Positions 44,469 through 55,819 of a stretch of 64,000 nt of DNA are shown one piece after another (within the stretch, counting starts at the first letter, position 1; each line of letters begins with the position of its first letter). Origin of the DNA: Marasmius tenuissimus. Lineage: Eukaryota; Basidiomycota; Agaricomycetes; Agaricales; Marasmiaceae. The translations under genes and the position numbers were made by a program. The stretch lies in NCBI GenBank assembly GCA_029532415.1, contig JAQOTA010000071.1:868001-932000 (forward strand). Direction: 5' to 3'. The notes under the pieces are model-generated. The model was not told where the DNA came from and did not search any database. It worked only from the letters and a program-made list of their open reading frames with translations.

Positions 44469-44692
44469 ATCGTACATCTGATCATCCATCGGAGAGTATA
44501 TCGATGATGTTTTTGGTTTCTGAATACTGTGTATGTTTGCTATCTCGATTGTGAACAGTGATACTGCTGTACTATGTCCTGGTCGTCTTTGCTTCTGATT
44601 CTGCTTTACGATAAATACAAAAATACACGTGTTTCCGTTGTCCACATTGAAATTGTCTTGGTGGGCGTCAAATTCCTGTTTCGACCAATCAC

Positions 44693-45893
44693 TCAAACTC
44701 CCTCGAAGCCTGGAATGTCGATCTTCTCTGTCTTCCAGTCCAGGTTCCCGTCCGCGTCAAACTGCACCATGACGGCTTCGTTCTTGGGCACCAAAGTCCA
44801 CTCCTCGTCGTCTCTCGTCGTGGGCTCACTTGAGATGATCAAATGATCCTTGTGCTCCTCAGCTGGTACTGTGTCGTTCCCAAGTAGTCCTGCCGCAAAG
44901 TTCATCGGAACATCGGCACCTCGCGTGAAGTTTGGGTGTCCAGGGAACTTCCTGTTGAGAGTTATCCCAGCCGTAGTGGACGTGTACAGCGACGGCGGCT
45001 GCTCATCGTCATTATCCAGCGCATCTCCCGTATTCCTGAAACGAAACGCCACCAACTTGTTCCCATCCGTCGTACACAGATTCAAACTAGAAGCAGGAAT
45101 CTTGTCCCTCGTCACACCAGGAACGTGCTGGGTCTGTACCTCGAAAACATCGGCGATTGCCTTCTCCAACGCGGTCTTCATCTCTTCTAGGGTATACTCC
45201 TTATCCCAGTCTTCGTTGGGACCGGTAAGGTGCGTCATGTACACCCCCGCCAAACACTCTGAATCCGTCGTCCCACGCACATTTTCAAACGCCTTCTCCC
45301 CCATCTTCGTACCCATCGCTCTTCGTATCTTGGGAAACTCGGCGATACACCCGTTATGCATGAAGATGTGTCTTCCAAACGTGAACGGGTGCGAGTTGAA
45401 CTGATGGACATCAGAAGTGGCCATACGAACATGAGCGAAGATGGTCGTGGAACACGTGTTGCTGCAGAGAGAGCGGAAGTTGATGTCGTTTGTTGGGGGC
45501 ATCGTCGTTTTGTAGGATTGGGGGAGAGGGTGGCGAGCTGTGCCGTAGGAGGAGGCGACGGGTGTGTAGAACGCTACGCCGGTACCGTCGCTGCAGGAGA
45601 ATCAGAGATGTGTCATCTAGAAAGAAGGACCAGAGATACTCACCCATTGAAGTAGAGGTTCCGAGCTGCGATATCGGCGCGTTGTTCTTTGTCGCTCTCT
45701 TTGTCGACGTGATGGAATAGCTTGGGAAGGTAGTGCTTCTCAACTTGTTTTACGATGGAGTGATCTGGTCGAATGAGAACGTCTTCGAGGAGCTGTGTAA
45801 GATCGGTAAGTGGCGAAGGAGATACTGATACTCGAATTAACGTGCACTTACAGCGGGTTCCTTTTCACTGATGTACGCAAACCAACGACACAT
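44693..45893 (-). CDS. DUG3: Class II glutamine amidotransferase, DUG3-type
   Basis: The first exon begins MCRWFAYISEKEPA, so Cys2 can act as N-terminal nucleophile after Met removal. Exons follow with VLIRPDHSIVKQVEKHYLP, AARNLYFNGDGTGVAFYTPV, FAHVRMATSDVHQFNSHPFT and HNGCIAEF, all typical of the Ntn-type glutaminase domain. The C-terminus DLDWKTEKIDIPGFEGV is short. Yeast Dug3 works with Dug2 as the glutathione-degrading (gamma-glutamyl amidohydrolase) complex. Introns at about 45592-45643 and 45792-45851 have GT-AG borders. Stop at 44693. The gene looks intact. Confidence 0.85.
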
Positions 45894-46247
45894 TACCGAC
45901 GATGGGAGAGATTCTGATCAAGCTCGATTAGGAATTGACACGGACAGGACACTGAGGCTAGGTGTAAATGGGGATTGCCGAAGCTGGACAACTTCAATTG
46001 ATCATGATGAAGAAGACTCACACCACCGGTAAGTACCCCTAAGGGTGCAGTATACCCAATAATCGATGCTGTTGGGACGGGAAACCCAGTAGATCGGCCG
46101 ATTATGAACATCTCAAATGTCACTCCAGAAGGATTTCTCGAATTTTTTCTCTTCGTCATTCCAAATTTTGGTATCCCAAGCAACAAAAGAAGCACAGAAT
46201 AAACCTACAAGGTATATACACTCATAACCCCCAACGGTGAAAAGCGT

Positions 46248-47132
46248 TTACTGACCACGGAGCTTGCGTGCAGCATCGTCGTTGGGAGTCGCATTTCCGA
46301 ACCCACATCCACCATCACGCTCCTGAGCGACAATAGCACCAGCACACTTGCCAGTCCTGAACCCACAGCACCCAGAGCCACACTCTCCATCGTTGGCACA
46401 AGGGCCCGTGATGAATTGAGTACCAGCAGGCTTGCCGCTTCCAGCAGCGCCTCCAGCAGCACCGCCGTTGTTAGTGGGGGGAGGAGGGGGGGCAGCACCA
46501 CCTGCGGGAGCAGGAGCCTGACCACGGAGAACGCGAGCAGCGTTATCGTTGGGAGTGGCATCTCCGAACCCACATCCACCATCACGCTCGAGAGCGACGA
46601 TGGCGCCAGCACATTTGCCAGTTTTGAATCCACAGCATCCAGAGGCACATTCACCATCGTTGGCACAGGGGCCAGTGATGAATTGCGTACCAGCGGGCTT
46701 GCCACTTCCAGCAGCACCTCCAGCACCGCCGTTGTTAGTCGGAGGGGGAGTAGCACCACCTGCGGGGGGTGCAGCAGCACCACCAGGGGGGACGAAGACG
46801 TCTCCTGGAGCACGAGGGGGTTGACCACGGAGCTTACGAGCAGCGTCGTCGTTGGGTGCGGCGTTTCCGAATCCGCAGCCACCGTCACGTTCGAGAGCGA
46901 CGATGGCACCGGCACACTTGCCAGTTGTGAAGGCGCAGCATCCCGAGCCACAGTCGGCGTCGGATTTGCATGGGCCAGTGATGAATTGGGTTCCGGTACC
47001 CTGTCGGCGGATGACAGCAGCCGTGGCGACTGAAAGAGGAAGGGAGGTCAGTATATGGTCCCCTCGACAGAAAAAACAAGGAAAGAACTCACAGTTGACG
47101 GAGACGAGAGCAAGGATGAGGGAGAACTTCAT
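46248..47132 (-). CDS. Secreted Cys-rich protein with three tandem BAS2-like repeats
   Basis: The signal peptide MKFSLILALVSVNFATAA is split by a 63 nt intron. VIRRQ after it could be a Kex2-type site. Three repeats of about 50 residues start GTQFITGPC and follow the spacing C-x5-C-x3-CC-x6-C-x12-C, with GKCAGAIVALERDGGCGFG in repeats 1 and 2. They are separated by Pro/Gly-rich linkers. The repeat resembles the biotrophy-associated secreted protein 2 (BAS2) family of small fungal effectors. The stop is TAA at 46248-46250. A TATAAAAG stands at about 47319-47326 on this strand. A role in interaction with a host or other organisms is possible but inferred. Confidence 0.75.
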   Translation of the reverse strand: MKFSLILALVSVNCEFFPCFFCRGDHILTSLPLSVATAAVIRRQGTGTQFITGPCKSDADCGSGCCAFTTGKCAGAIVALERDGGCGFGNAAPNDDAARKLRGQPPRAPGDVFVPPGGAAAPPAGGATPPPTNNGGAGGAAGSGKPAGTQFITGPCANDGECASGCCGFKTGKCAGAIVALERDGGCGFGDATPNDNAARVLRGQAPAPAGGAAPPPPPTNNGGAAGGAAGSGKPAGTQFITGPCANDGECGSGCCGFRTGKCAGAIVAQERDGGCGFGNATPNDDAARKLRGQ

Positions 47133-48033
47133 GATGAAAGAGAGTGTATTGAGGTTTGTCGTCAAAGCGAAAGAAGGTGTTTGTTTGAAAGTGAAAACAG
47201 TCCTGCAAAGGCTCAGCCTTGTGAAAGTTGCTTTAGGAAGAGGAAAGAAAGACGAAGAGAGTCTGGGAGAAAGAGTGGACGATGCGATCGCTGAAGAATA
47301 ACGGGTCCTTCTGACCTGCTTTTATACAGTCTTCGTCCCCTATTCGTACCTGATTAGAATCCATTTTGGGATTCAATGAAATGGTTACCAGTTACCAGAC
47401 CTGGCGACTGAATGTAAAAAACTAGCCGCTGGCAGGTGGTCCAGCGACAGCGCATGTTTCCGAAAAGTATTGACAGAATCCACACGTATGGCATTTTCTG
47501 CTCAGGTCGCTGATTGACTGCGTGGCACAGCTGAGGTGTATTGGTATCTCGGTCGATTTCCATCAATCAGTGACGGGCAAATAGCACTGCCAGCCAGTCC
47601 CCGATTACCCGTTTAGGGTAGTTTGACCGTATACCGGAGGCTAAAGTAGAGGAACATCCTGTGCTCTAAAGATTCATTTCGTTCGCTTAGGAGGAGCCTG
47701 TAGGTGGGGGTGGAAGAGACAGGGGACTCGGTTGTCGCTCGGGCGACCTTGGAGCTCATACAAGGACATCGTGAGAGTTAGTGGAAGTTGTTCAACAGAA
47801 TCTATCAGACCATGCGATTCAGAAGCTGAGAAGTCACTTATGATTTATCCATTTGAGAACGTAGAGCTGATTCGGAGGCGTCGGTTGTTCGGATCCCGGT
47901 TGACTCCCCTAGATTCCGCAGTGAGCATCCCAATCTATGGAAACACATGTTCGCAAGTCGTAAGTGCATCGCTGGGGAGGCATGGTAGAATACAGAAGAG
48001 GAGTGAACAAGCCTGCATCTGAAGGTCTTCGGA
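47133..48033. other. Intergenic stretch without a gene
   Basis: It contains the promoter of the secreted protein with its TATA box near 47320, then about 700 bp with no frame that I can support. Small chance frames occur on both strands. Confidence 0.5.
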
Positions 48034-50121
48034 TCAACAAGCAACGCCAGCGGCTCTAACTTCCCTTAGCAACCTCTCTCTCTCCTCCCTCCCTGGCAAC
48101 AACCATTCCCTCGTCTGGTTGCTATCCTTGGCATCTGCACTGCCAGATGTTGTGGAATGATCTGGGATAGCAGGCACGTCCATAACAGTATCCAGCCACA
48201 ATAAGCCCCAGCCCAGATTGCCCGCTTTCGTACCCCCCAGCACTGGACGAGAGTCGGGTAGAGGGCCTTCCATTCGCGAGCGGGTTGGTTGGGTTGATGA
48301 ACGGTCTATGGCAGGGGTGTTAGATCGAGAGCAGGGTAGTGAAAAGGAGCCCTGGACGTACAGAATGTCAAACCAGTGTGAGGGTCATAACTGCCCAACG
48401 CAGGTCCCGGGGCGGTATCCAACCCTATGGACTGTACTAGTTTCCGTCTCTTCATCGCGGGACCAGGCGCTCCGGGAACAACAGCCATAGCATTCGGATC
48501 CTCCCTCTGCTTGCCTTTTGCATCTGAGCTCCCCACCGCAGTGCCTTCAGCCTGATCAATCAACCTTCCGATTGCTTTCTCCCTGACCCTCCGCCACTCT
48601 TCGCTAGCCTCGGTGACTTTCTCGGCCATCCTCCGCATCCAGTTCTCCTCGTTCACTCCATCTCTGGTGAGTACGCTCTTCCTGACTGCATTCAACGGCC
48701 CATCACTGTAGGGTCCCCAACCACTTCCACCAAAGATAGTGGTCGGCCCTCCTGCTTTGTATATGGACCCTCCTCCTCCAGAATCAGCTATAGTCGGAAG
48801 AGCGGAGTCTAATGCAGCCTTTGCGGATGCAGACGCGGCATTCGGGTCTGGAAGTTCTCCGACAAGATCACCGGGTTGCAGCCCACGACTAGTGATCTCA
48901 GCGAGTACCTTATCCTCAAAGTAATCATCTGTCACCCATCGTCCATCTGCAATGTACTAAGCAAGGGTTGTTGGAGAATGATGATCTGCACTCACCAATC
49001 AACATCTTACTCCCATGCAACTTGAACGCACTCCTGGCCGTCACGAGGGTTACGCTCCTTGTCCTCAGATGTGATCCTAATTTCCCCTCCGCGATGAGAT
49101 ACTCCTTCTCAGCTGGAGTCGCGTTGAGCTTGAGTGCAAGCGGGTTACGTCGAAAGTAATAAAGAGAATCTCGAAACCCGCTAGTCCGTGCAGCATCTAT
49201 AGCAAGCATATACATTCTCTGAGGATGTCGGTTCGGTAGAACAAAGGTATTCGACTTGAACCGACGACCACCCAAAAGATTCCCCCACCGGTCGATTTTC
49301 TCGTCACCCTTGGGATCGTCAGGTGTGATGAATTCGTCTCCTTCAATGATGTAGATTTGGCCTTGAATTCGTTGGAAAGGTTTTCCACCGCCGATCGGTG
49401 CTCTTTTCTCTCCGTCTGCGTCTTCGTCAATGTCCATGACATCTTCGAAGCCGACTTCGCTGCCTGTTCCGTCTCCTTCTTCGCCTTCGCGTGTTGAGAG
49501 TCGGACTTTGAGAGCACCGCGACCTCTACCGCGTCCACGTCCCCTACCACGACCTCGACCGCGGCCAGTGGGAGTGCTGGTACCGTCAGGAAGAGGGCTC
49601 CCCTCATGAATCGTGCTCGTATTTGCACGAGAGATAATAGACCCACGTGCACTTCCTCGTGGGCGTCCTCGGCCTCGTTTAATGGGTACAGGAATCTGGA
49701 ATGGAACTGATGGTTGGGGTGTCTGTGGTGGAGGGACTGAAGGTGGTAAACTTGCTTGTAGTGGAGGAGAAGGAGATGCTGGAGGTTCTTCGTTGGCTTC
49801 TTTCACCTCAATATCGACATCGACGTCGACATCAACCTCCGTCTCGGCTTCGGTTTGAGGCTCTGTTTCCTGGTCTCTGTCTTGGTCTGACGCCTCTTGC
49901 TCTTCTTCTACTCTCGCCTTCCCTTTCCCTTTCCCTTTCAACACGGGTGGCTTTGGTGATGCAGATGCCTTGATTGGAGGAATAACAACCGTATGTTTCA
50001 GTGTCGGTGTCGGCGGTTGTGGTTTTGGTTTGGGCGGTATGTGAATTTTGCCCGAGGACTGCGTAGGCTGAGACTGCTGAGAAGAGGAACCGGGAACACG
50101 GATGACGATTTTAGGAGCCAT
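48034..50121 (-). CDS. NPL6: Chromatin-remodelling subunit Rsc7/Swp82 (NPL6) family
   Basis: Start ATG 50121 gives MAPKIVIRVPGSSSQQ. The N-terminal half is low-complexity and charged, with an AT-hook-like KRGRGRPRGSARGS and a run of GR pairs. The conserved domain follows: GQIYIIEGDEFITPDDPKGD, KIDRWGNLLGGRRFKSNTFV, LPNRHPQRMYMLAIDAARTS and TLVTARSAFKLHG. A first intron near 48957-49006 joins to DGRWVTDDYFEDKVLAEI. A second with donor GTACGT near 48360 and acceptor CATAG at about 48304 restores the frame: TFYRSSTQPTRSRMEGPLPD and LGWGLLWLDTVMDVPAI. Stop at 48034. The family is part of RSC and SWI/SNF complexes in the nucleus. Confidence 0.85.
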
Positions 50122-50519
50122 CTGCAGTGAATAACCCAGCGACACGAAGACGCGATGTACGGCGTACGCGACGGAGGAGAGCAAAGAGCGAAGAAAATTA
50201 TGTAACTTGTTTGAGGTTGTAGGCGCGCGGGCATCAGGTCCACCACCAGGGTCCCGCTTCTTCAATTCAAACATCATACGATGAAGCACTCGACGTAGTT
50301 CTGCGCTCGTCCTACTCATGAGTAGCCAAGGCTCTACTGGGGAAGCAAGCTGCCTTAGAAACTTGAGGAAAGAGTCAAAAACGACAAATGGTCGAAAGTA
50401 CAACAAATTCGTCCGACGTCCTATGTTACAGTATTCGACGTGACTTCGTACGCGACAGAAAGGCTCATCATTCTGAGGCCCTTCTAAAAGAGGCAACCTT
50501 CGACCTGAGAAGTTGGTCA

Positions 50520-52991
50520 CTACGGGCCAGGGATGCTATCCAAGGGCTTCAATCGTTTGGCGGGAGTCTGATCCCCACTCGCCAATGACCTCTTCATCCC
50601 TCGACCACCATCGTCTACCACATCTCGTGAGCTCCCTTCGTCCTGCCTGAGACCCTGTTGCAACTTCTTCACATCATTCAGATATGTAATATGGACGAAG
50701 GCAGACTCCTGCGCGGATGAGAAGAGGCGTTTGAGTCTTTCATGCATCCCGCTGTAAGTATCGTGCTCAAGGACTTTCTCGAGGGGATTCTCCGCCAGAG
50801 TGTAAAACTCCCGAAGCATAACCCACAACTTCCGCAACGTCACACCCAGCGGTCGATACTCACGACACAGTCCGCGATAGTGCTTCTTGAAATCCTGTGG
50901 AAATGAGAAGGCAAACATCCTTTCCGCCCTGTCCCGAGCCCGATAATGCGATGGGAATAGTGCCTCAGCCGTTTGCCTCACTTTCCAATACTCCGCCTCC
51001 GTCAAGGTTTTTGCTACGTCTGTAGGCACCGACGAGAAAAGATTCCACATGAAGATCCAGAAGATTCCTTCCATATCGTGGATATAGTTGTAGTGAAAGG
51101 GAAGTTGGACAAGGTCCTGGTGAGAGGTCTCCAAGATCTCGAAGCTCGAGATTCCATCACAATTCCGGAACCGATAGTCACCGTGGTGTATCTCCGTTGC
51201 CATGAAGGCAGGTGTACCCTTGCGGAAATGATTAGTCTGGGAACAAGCATGCGATGAAGAAATAGTCTCACTATCTTATCGTCACGACGGTTGGCGTCTT
51301 GTCCTTGCTCAACCAAGAATGGTTGAGCACATTCCAGGTCGGTGATCTTGCATACATACGTGCCTTCTAGAGCACCGTCGGGCTTATGATAGCAACGAAG
51401 GAGGTTTCCAACTGAGATGTCTCGATGGACCCATTTGGCGTCGTAAAGAATCTTCAGTGCTGCGAGGAGAAGAAGTGGTGAGTATGAGAAATCAAGATTG
51501 CAGGCATCAGGACGACAACTCACCCTCCAGCGAGTCAACCAAGCAATCTACGAAAACCTGTTGATCACTGATGTCGTCGAGTCGTAGACCGACTTCTTTG
51601 AAGACCGTCCGACAGTGTTTCCGGAGCTTGTAAACGCAGACGTCCACCTCTGGCGTAATGTATGCATAAGTGTCTATCCATAAGTTCCCATCCAGCGCTT
51701 CCGAAGAAATATAATCTCGCCCGGCCAAGCGTTTCCCTTCTTCCACCTGAACGACGACATCGTGTAGAATGGTCATAAAATACTTCCTCAGTTCTTCGTC
51801 CTGAGTAGCCTCCAGACCCCGAGCAGACAGAGCGCCGGCAATGATTCTCCCCTGGGTATCAGACTCCAACGGAGCCTCAAGAGGAAGCCAATAGTCTTTG
51901 AGAACCACTGTCCTGCGCACCCTATTCCCGTCAACGACGTCTTCGATCGGGAAGCCGCTCGCATCGAGCACGTGAGCCTCCCAGACGCGGAGGCCCTGAC
52001 CTAGTATCTGGGTCCAGCGATAGTCATAAAGCCTCTGCTTCGTGCGGAACCAGGCCTCCTTTCCATCAGCGTCGACAACTTGGTAATCGTAAACCCATGC
52101 GCCCTCGAATTCGAGACGTCGGACTGTTGGGTCGTATCCCATCTCCTCCTCCGAAGCGAACGACAGAGCGAGAATGAATTGTATGAGAGGTTGCGGAGCC
52201 TGTAGTATCTTCTGTTAGTCGATGCTACCATGATTACACATAACTGAAACATACGGACCTGTATGAAATCGAATCTTGCGGTAACGTACCAAACCGCCCT
52301 CGAGAAGTACCAGAAGCGCGTCTGGCAATTATCAACTGAGAGGCCGAATCGAAAGCGACGACGGGCGTCAGAGTACAGCATGTGTGCCGCATTCTGAACA
52401 ATCTCCCTGGAGTTCTGTAACCGTGTCTTATCAGATGTACAATTCACATTCTGGACCGAAGAGTATCCATACCTCATTGACATCGCTAGAATTTTCGTAC
52501 TTGTTGAACCTTGCATTGACAACGTTGTCCTCGTGCTCGATTGCTTTCGCTGTTGTTTGTAGGCTCCCAACGAGCGCCATCCCCGACGTAGTTCCGCTGT
52601 TGTGGATCTTTGTAGTCGAATGGTCGATAGGTGGACTGCAACGAAAACGAGCTGTGGGCTTCTTCCCAGGCAAGACTGTTTCCGCCGCTTTGAGTATACA
52701 GTCGGATATGTCCTCGATGTGAATGTATGCGACGTCTTCCCACTGTTTGCGTAGCCCTGGGTCTTCATTGGCGTACCATCCCCAACGTCCATTCCGATCG
52801 ACTACGCGGACAATGTTCCCATCTTCCCAGTCAATCGTGTCCCCGGCAGCAGTGGGACATCGCTCCTTGACATTCCAGCCCATCTTCTGTAGCTCATTCC
52901 ATATCCGGTCCACCACATCTCGAGAGACGACCGGAATGGGGCCCTCATTCAAAAAGCTTTCCACCTCGACCTCTGGAATAGTGAGACCCAT
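50520..52991 (-). CDS. FunK1-family protein kinase, copy 4 (short N-terminus)
   Basis: This is the most divergent copy. It keeps the same exon layout: ARFRCSPPID, RRRFRFGLSVDNCQ, MGYDPTVRRLEFEGAWVYDY, KHCRTVFKEVGLRLDDISDQ, WVHRDISVGNLLRCYH, KITDLECAQP and GTPAFMATEI. The C-terminus has MKRSLASGDQTPAKRLKPLD, a basic motif like those of the other copies. The first good ATG after the promoter is at 52991 (MGLTIPEVEVESFLNEGP), so about 60 residues of the Pro/Ser-rich N-terminus in other copies are missing. An ATG at 53101 is closer but overlaps the TATATAA box and is therefore unlikely as a start. Splice sites and catalytic residues appear intact. Confidence 0.78.
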
Positions 52992-53100
52992 AATCGAGAT
53001 TTTCACGACACGATTTTCGATTGCGGTTGTTGTAAGAGTTCGGCGATTGTAGTGAGAGTGATACGAAGAGAAATAGGTGGTCGGGAATTGGTGTCACCCA

Positions 53101-53205
53101 TTATATAGTAGACACTTGAAGACAATGCCTGCGGACGCGCTCATTGTTGGTGGTTTTTGGTCAACCTTGCCAATGCGTTCAATTGATTGCCACCGGCATA
53201 TGCCC
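53101..53205 (-). promoter_or_regulatory. Shared FunK1 promoter module P4 (reduced)
   Basis: On the minus strand GCCGGTGGCAA and GGTTGACCAAAAACCACCAA then CAATGAGCGCGTC are kept in order, with a TATATAA at 53101-53107. The central CTCCGTTTGGACC block is absent. It is the least conserved of the six modules, as its gene is the most divergent. Confidence 0.6.
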
Positions 53206-53461
53206 CCATGGTAGGTTTGTAACCCAACCGGCCTGTGAGGATGATGAGCATGGGGCTTACCATCGTAGGTACATAGACACGATTCAAGTCTGGTCCGGAC
53301 GATGAAATTCAAGTGAACCGACTTTGAGCTTTTGCTGGCGAAGGTGCGTCGGGCAATTCGGTGGGAGGGGCGGGGTTGTGGTCACGTGTAGCGTCTTGCG
53401 CACGACCGTCACCGACGCTCGTTCTGGATCTCAACTTTTACCGACGTCTCCATTCAACACG

Positions 53462-55169
53462 ATGGCTCTACCCAGCAACCTCCTTCGTACCCTCGACTCG
53501 CTCAAAGACCAAGCTAAAGATGCAATATGGGCGCTCTCGTCATGTATATGTCAACAGTCTGCGAAAGTCAAGATCAATGGGAGAACGTGTGAGTGTAACT
53601 GGAAGGATTCCTCTGTGGGCAGAACTGACAGGCTGGTGGGCTTGTTCAATAATGTAACAGTCAACATCGTCAAAGTTCTTGGAGAAGGTGGATTCTCGTT
53701 CGTTTATCTGGCTCAGGATGAGCACAGTGGGGTAAGTTTACCGCCAACGCTATCCTCGGAAGAAGACCACAGACCAATGATTCCCTCCTTAAATGCGTAG
53801 AGACAATTTGCTCTGAAGAAAATCAGGTGTCCGACTGGATCTGAAGGTGTCAAGGAAGCGATGCGAGAAGTAGAAGCGTATAGGAGATTCAAGTGAGTAA
53901 CATTCACGCCATCAATCATTTTACGGCCATTGATCAGACTCGTATAGACATCCGAATATTATCAAAATTCTCGATTCAGCAGTCGTTCAAGACCCCGATG
54001 GCGAAGGCAAAATCGTATACCTTTTCCTTCCGTTGTACAAGGTACGTCTTGGCCACACACGGCCTACTCTACTTCCTCAACTTCGCCTTCCATGTTTGTT
54101 TTATGATCCAGAGAGGCAACCTCCAAGATTCTATCAATGCGAACGTTGTCAACAACACCCACTTCTCTGAACGCGAAATGCTCCGCCTGTTCAAAGGGAC
54201 ATGTGAGGCTATACGTGCGATGCACACCTACCGGCCCCCGAAATCTCGTGTTGAACAGACTGGCGGGTCGTCAGCAATAAGGCAGGAGCAAGCCCACGAC
54301 GAGGATGATGATGCGAGGTTCCCGGAACCTGAAGGAGACGGTGACGAGGGGTATTCATATGGTGGTGGGGGAGGAGGTGGGAGTAGTAACAGGACCAGAG
54401 GTGGTGCCTCGAGAAGCGGTAGTGGTGGAGAACACGTACCGTTAGTTAGTCGCGACGACCCCGAGCTGGTGTTTGACGGAGACGAAGAGCTACCTGAACA
54501 TATGGGCACGAACGGAGATGCGGGAGAAGGGGAGATTGTCCCGTACGCACACAGGGATATAAAACCTGGGTGAGTTTGCAAGTTGAACTATATATTCGAG
54601 TTCAGATACTGACTGATTACCTACTCGCTCATAAACTGCAGAAATGTGATGATAGCAGACGACGGTGTGACCCCGATACTGATGGACTTTGGGAGCACCG
54701 TGAAGGCCAGAATACCAATCGAGAACCGGTCACAAGCGTTGGTGCAACAGGACTTGGCCGCTGAGCAGAGCACGATGGCATATCGAGCCCCAGAACTTTT
54801 TGACGTGAAAACGGGGATCAGTCTTGACGAGAAAGTTGATATATGGGTACGTGCTTTCCTCCTTCCCCCTGGGTCAAGCTCACGACCAAACTATGTTCGT
54901 TCTTGCGCTCTTTTCGCTAACAGTCCCTCGGTTGCACCCTATTCGCCCTCGCCTACTCCCATTCACCCTTCGAGAACACCCAAACCACAGAACAAGGCGG
55001 TTCAATAGCCATGGCTGTCCTGAACGCTCAATACAAGCACCCTAGCTCGGCGTATACGCAGGGACTGAAGGAGCTGATCGACAGCATGTTGAAGATAGAC
55101 CCCCAAGAGAGGCCTGATGTGCAGGAGGTGATCCAAATGACGGATCGAGTGTTGCAGAGTCTGGCATAG
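53462..55169 (+). CDS. Serine/threonine kinase of the NAK/STK16 (Env7) family
   Basis: Exons join to MALPSNLLRTLDSLKDQAKD, then a short basic stretch and KVLGEGGFSFVYLAQDEHSG (glycine loop), QFALKKIRCP (Lys), HPNIIKILDSAVVQD, VYLFLPLYKRGNLQDSI, YAHRDIKPGNVMI (catalytic loop), ILMDFGS (DFG), YRAPELFD (APE) and DIWSLGCTLFALAYSHSPFE. STK16/Env7 kinases are palmitoylated and sit on Golgi or vacuole membranes; Cys28 and Cys30 in SSCICQQS could serve. A low-complexity insert of roughly 80 residues with a run of Gly stands between the E helix and HRD. Stop TAG 55167-55169. No lesion was seen. Confidence 0.85.
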
Positions 55170-55624
55170 AAATCGGTTTTTGGTTTGTCATTTGTTCCAG
55201 CTAGGATGAAGGACTTATTTTATTTATCTATTTTATGATGTCTGTTGGATTCGAATGCACATGCTAGACCTTGTTATGATTTTGTCTATCTCAGTCGAAA
55301 TTGCTGTTGCGCAAGAGAGGGGGCGAGCCTAGCGTAGGTTTACAAGTCACGAAGACCGTCGCCAGCGTTGTAATTCATGATTCGTAAAGCTCGAGTCACT
55401 TACAGTATTGAGGGTTTCAAGGAGAGTCAAGCACGTATTGAAAACGAATTGAAACAAACCTTGTGGGTTGACTGATTGCGAGAAACATCGCTTCGTCACT
55501 TCGATTCTCGGCGACGTCAAGTGGGTCGGAGGGTGGGTCCAACGCGCCTTAAAGCATGGTGGCTGAGCGCTGAGCGCTGAGCACTGAAGTTTCCAGAGTC
55601 GATGGAAGCGCGAGTCAACCATAA
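55170..55624. other. Intergenic stretch without a gene
   Basis: About 450 bp with no coding pattern. GCTGAGCGCT is repeated around 55563-55585, and a related GCTGAGCGCTGAGC occurs near 58875 beyond FunK1 copy 5. Confidence 0.45.
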
Positions 55625-55755
55625 CGGCAATCGCCGGGACGATGCCGATGGCAACCAAGCTGCCACATTTGCCGTGTGTTCGTTATCTCCGTTTGGACCA
55701 GAATGGTTCTCAATCAACCACCACGAACAATGAACGCGTCGAGGTGCGTATAAAA
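55625..55755 (+). promoter_or_regulatory. Shared FunK1 promoter module P5
   Basis: GGCAATCGCCGGGACGATGC, GTTATCTCCGTTTGGACC, CAATCAACCACCACGAACAA and GAGGTGCG lead to TATAAAA at 55749-55755. The ATG of copy 5 follows 64 bp later. Confidence 0.8.
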
Positions 55756-55819
55756 GCTCAACACACATTATGTCGGGATGTTTCTTTCTGACTCCTAGCT
55801 TCCGATCGCCACCAACACC

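Noticed and set aside
46416..47033. Open frame of 205 codons antisense to the secreted Cys-rich protein
   Set aside because: It mirrors the repeated domain of the real gene on the other strand and has no recognisable domain.
53099..53101. ATG at 53101 as the start of FunK1 copy 4
   Set aside because: It overlaps the TATATAA box and its frame closes after about 33 codons unless an unusual intron is assumed.
55230..55265. tRNA-like TTCGAATGC word
   Set aside because: No cloverleaf stems could be drawn around it. I found no tRNA or rRNA gene in the window.
55563..55585. GCTGAGCGCT repeats as a short tandem array or CRISPR-like structure
   Set aside because: Only two to three units without regular spacers; the window is eukaryotic and no CRISPR array is expected.
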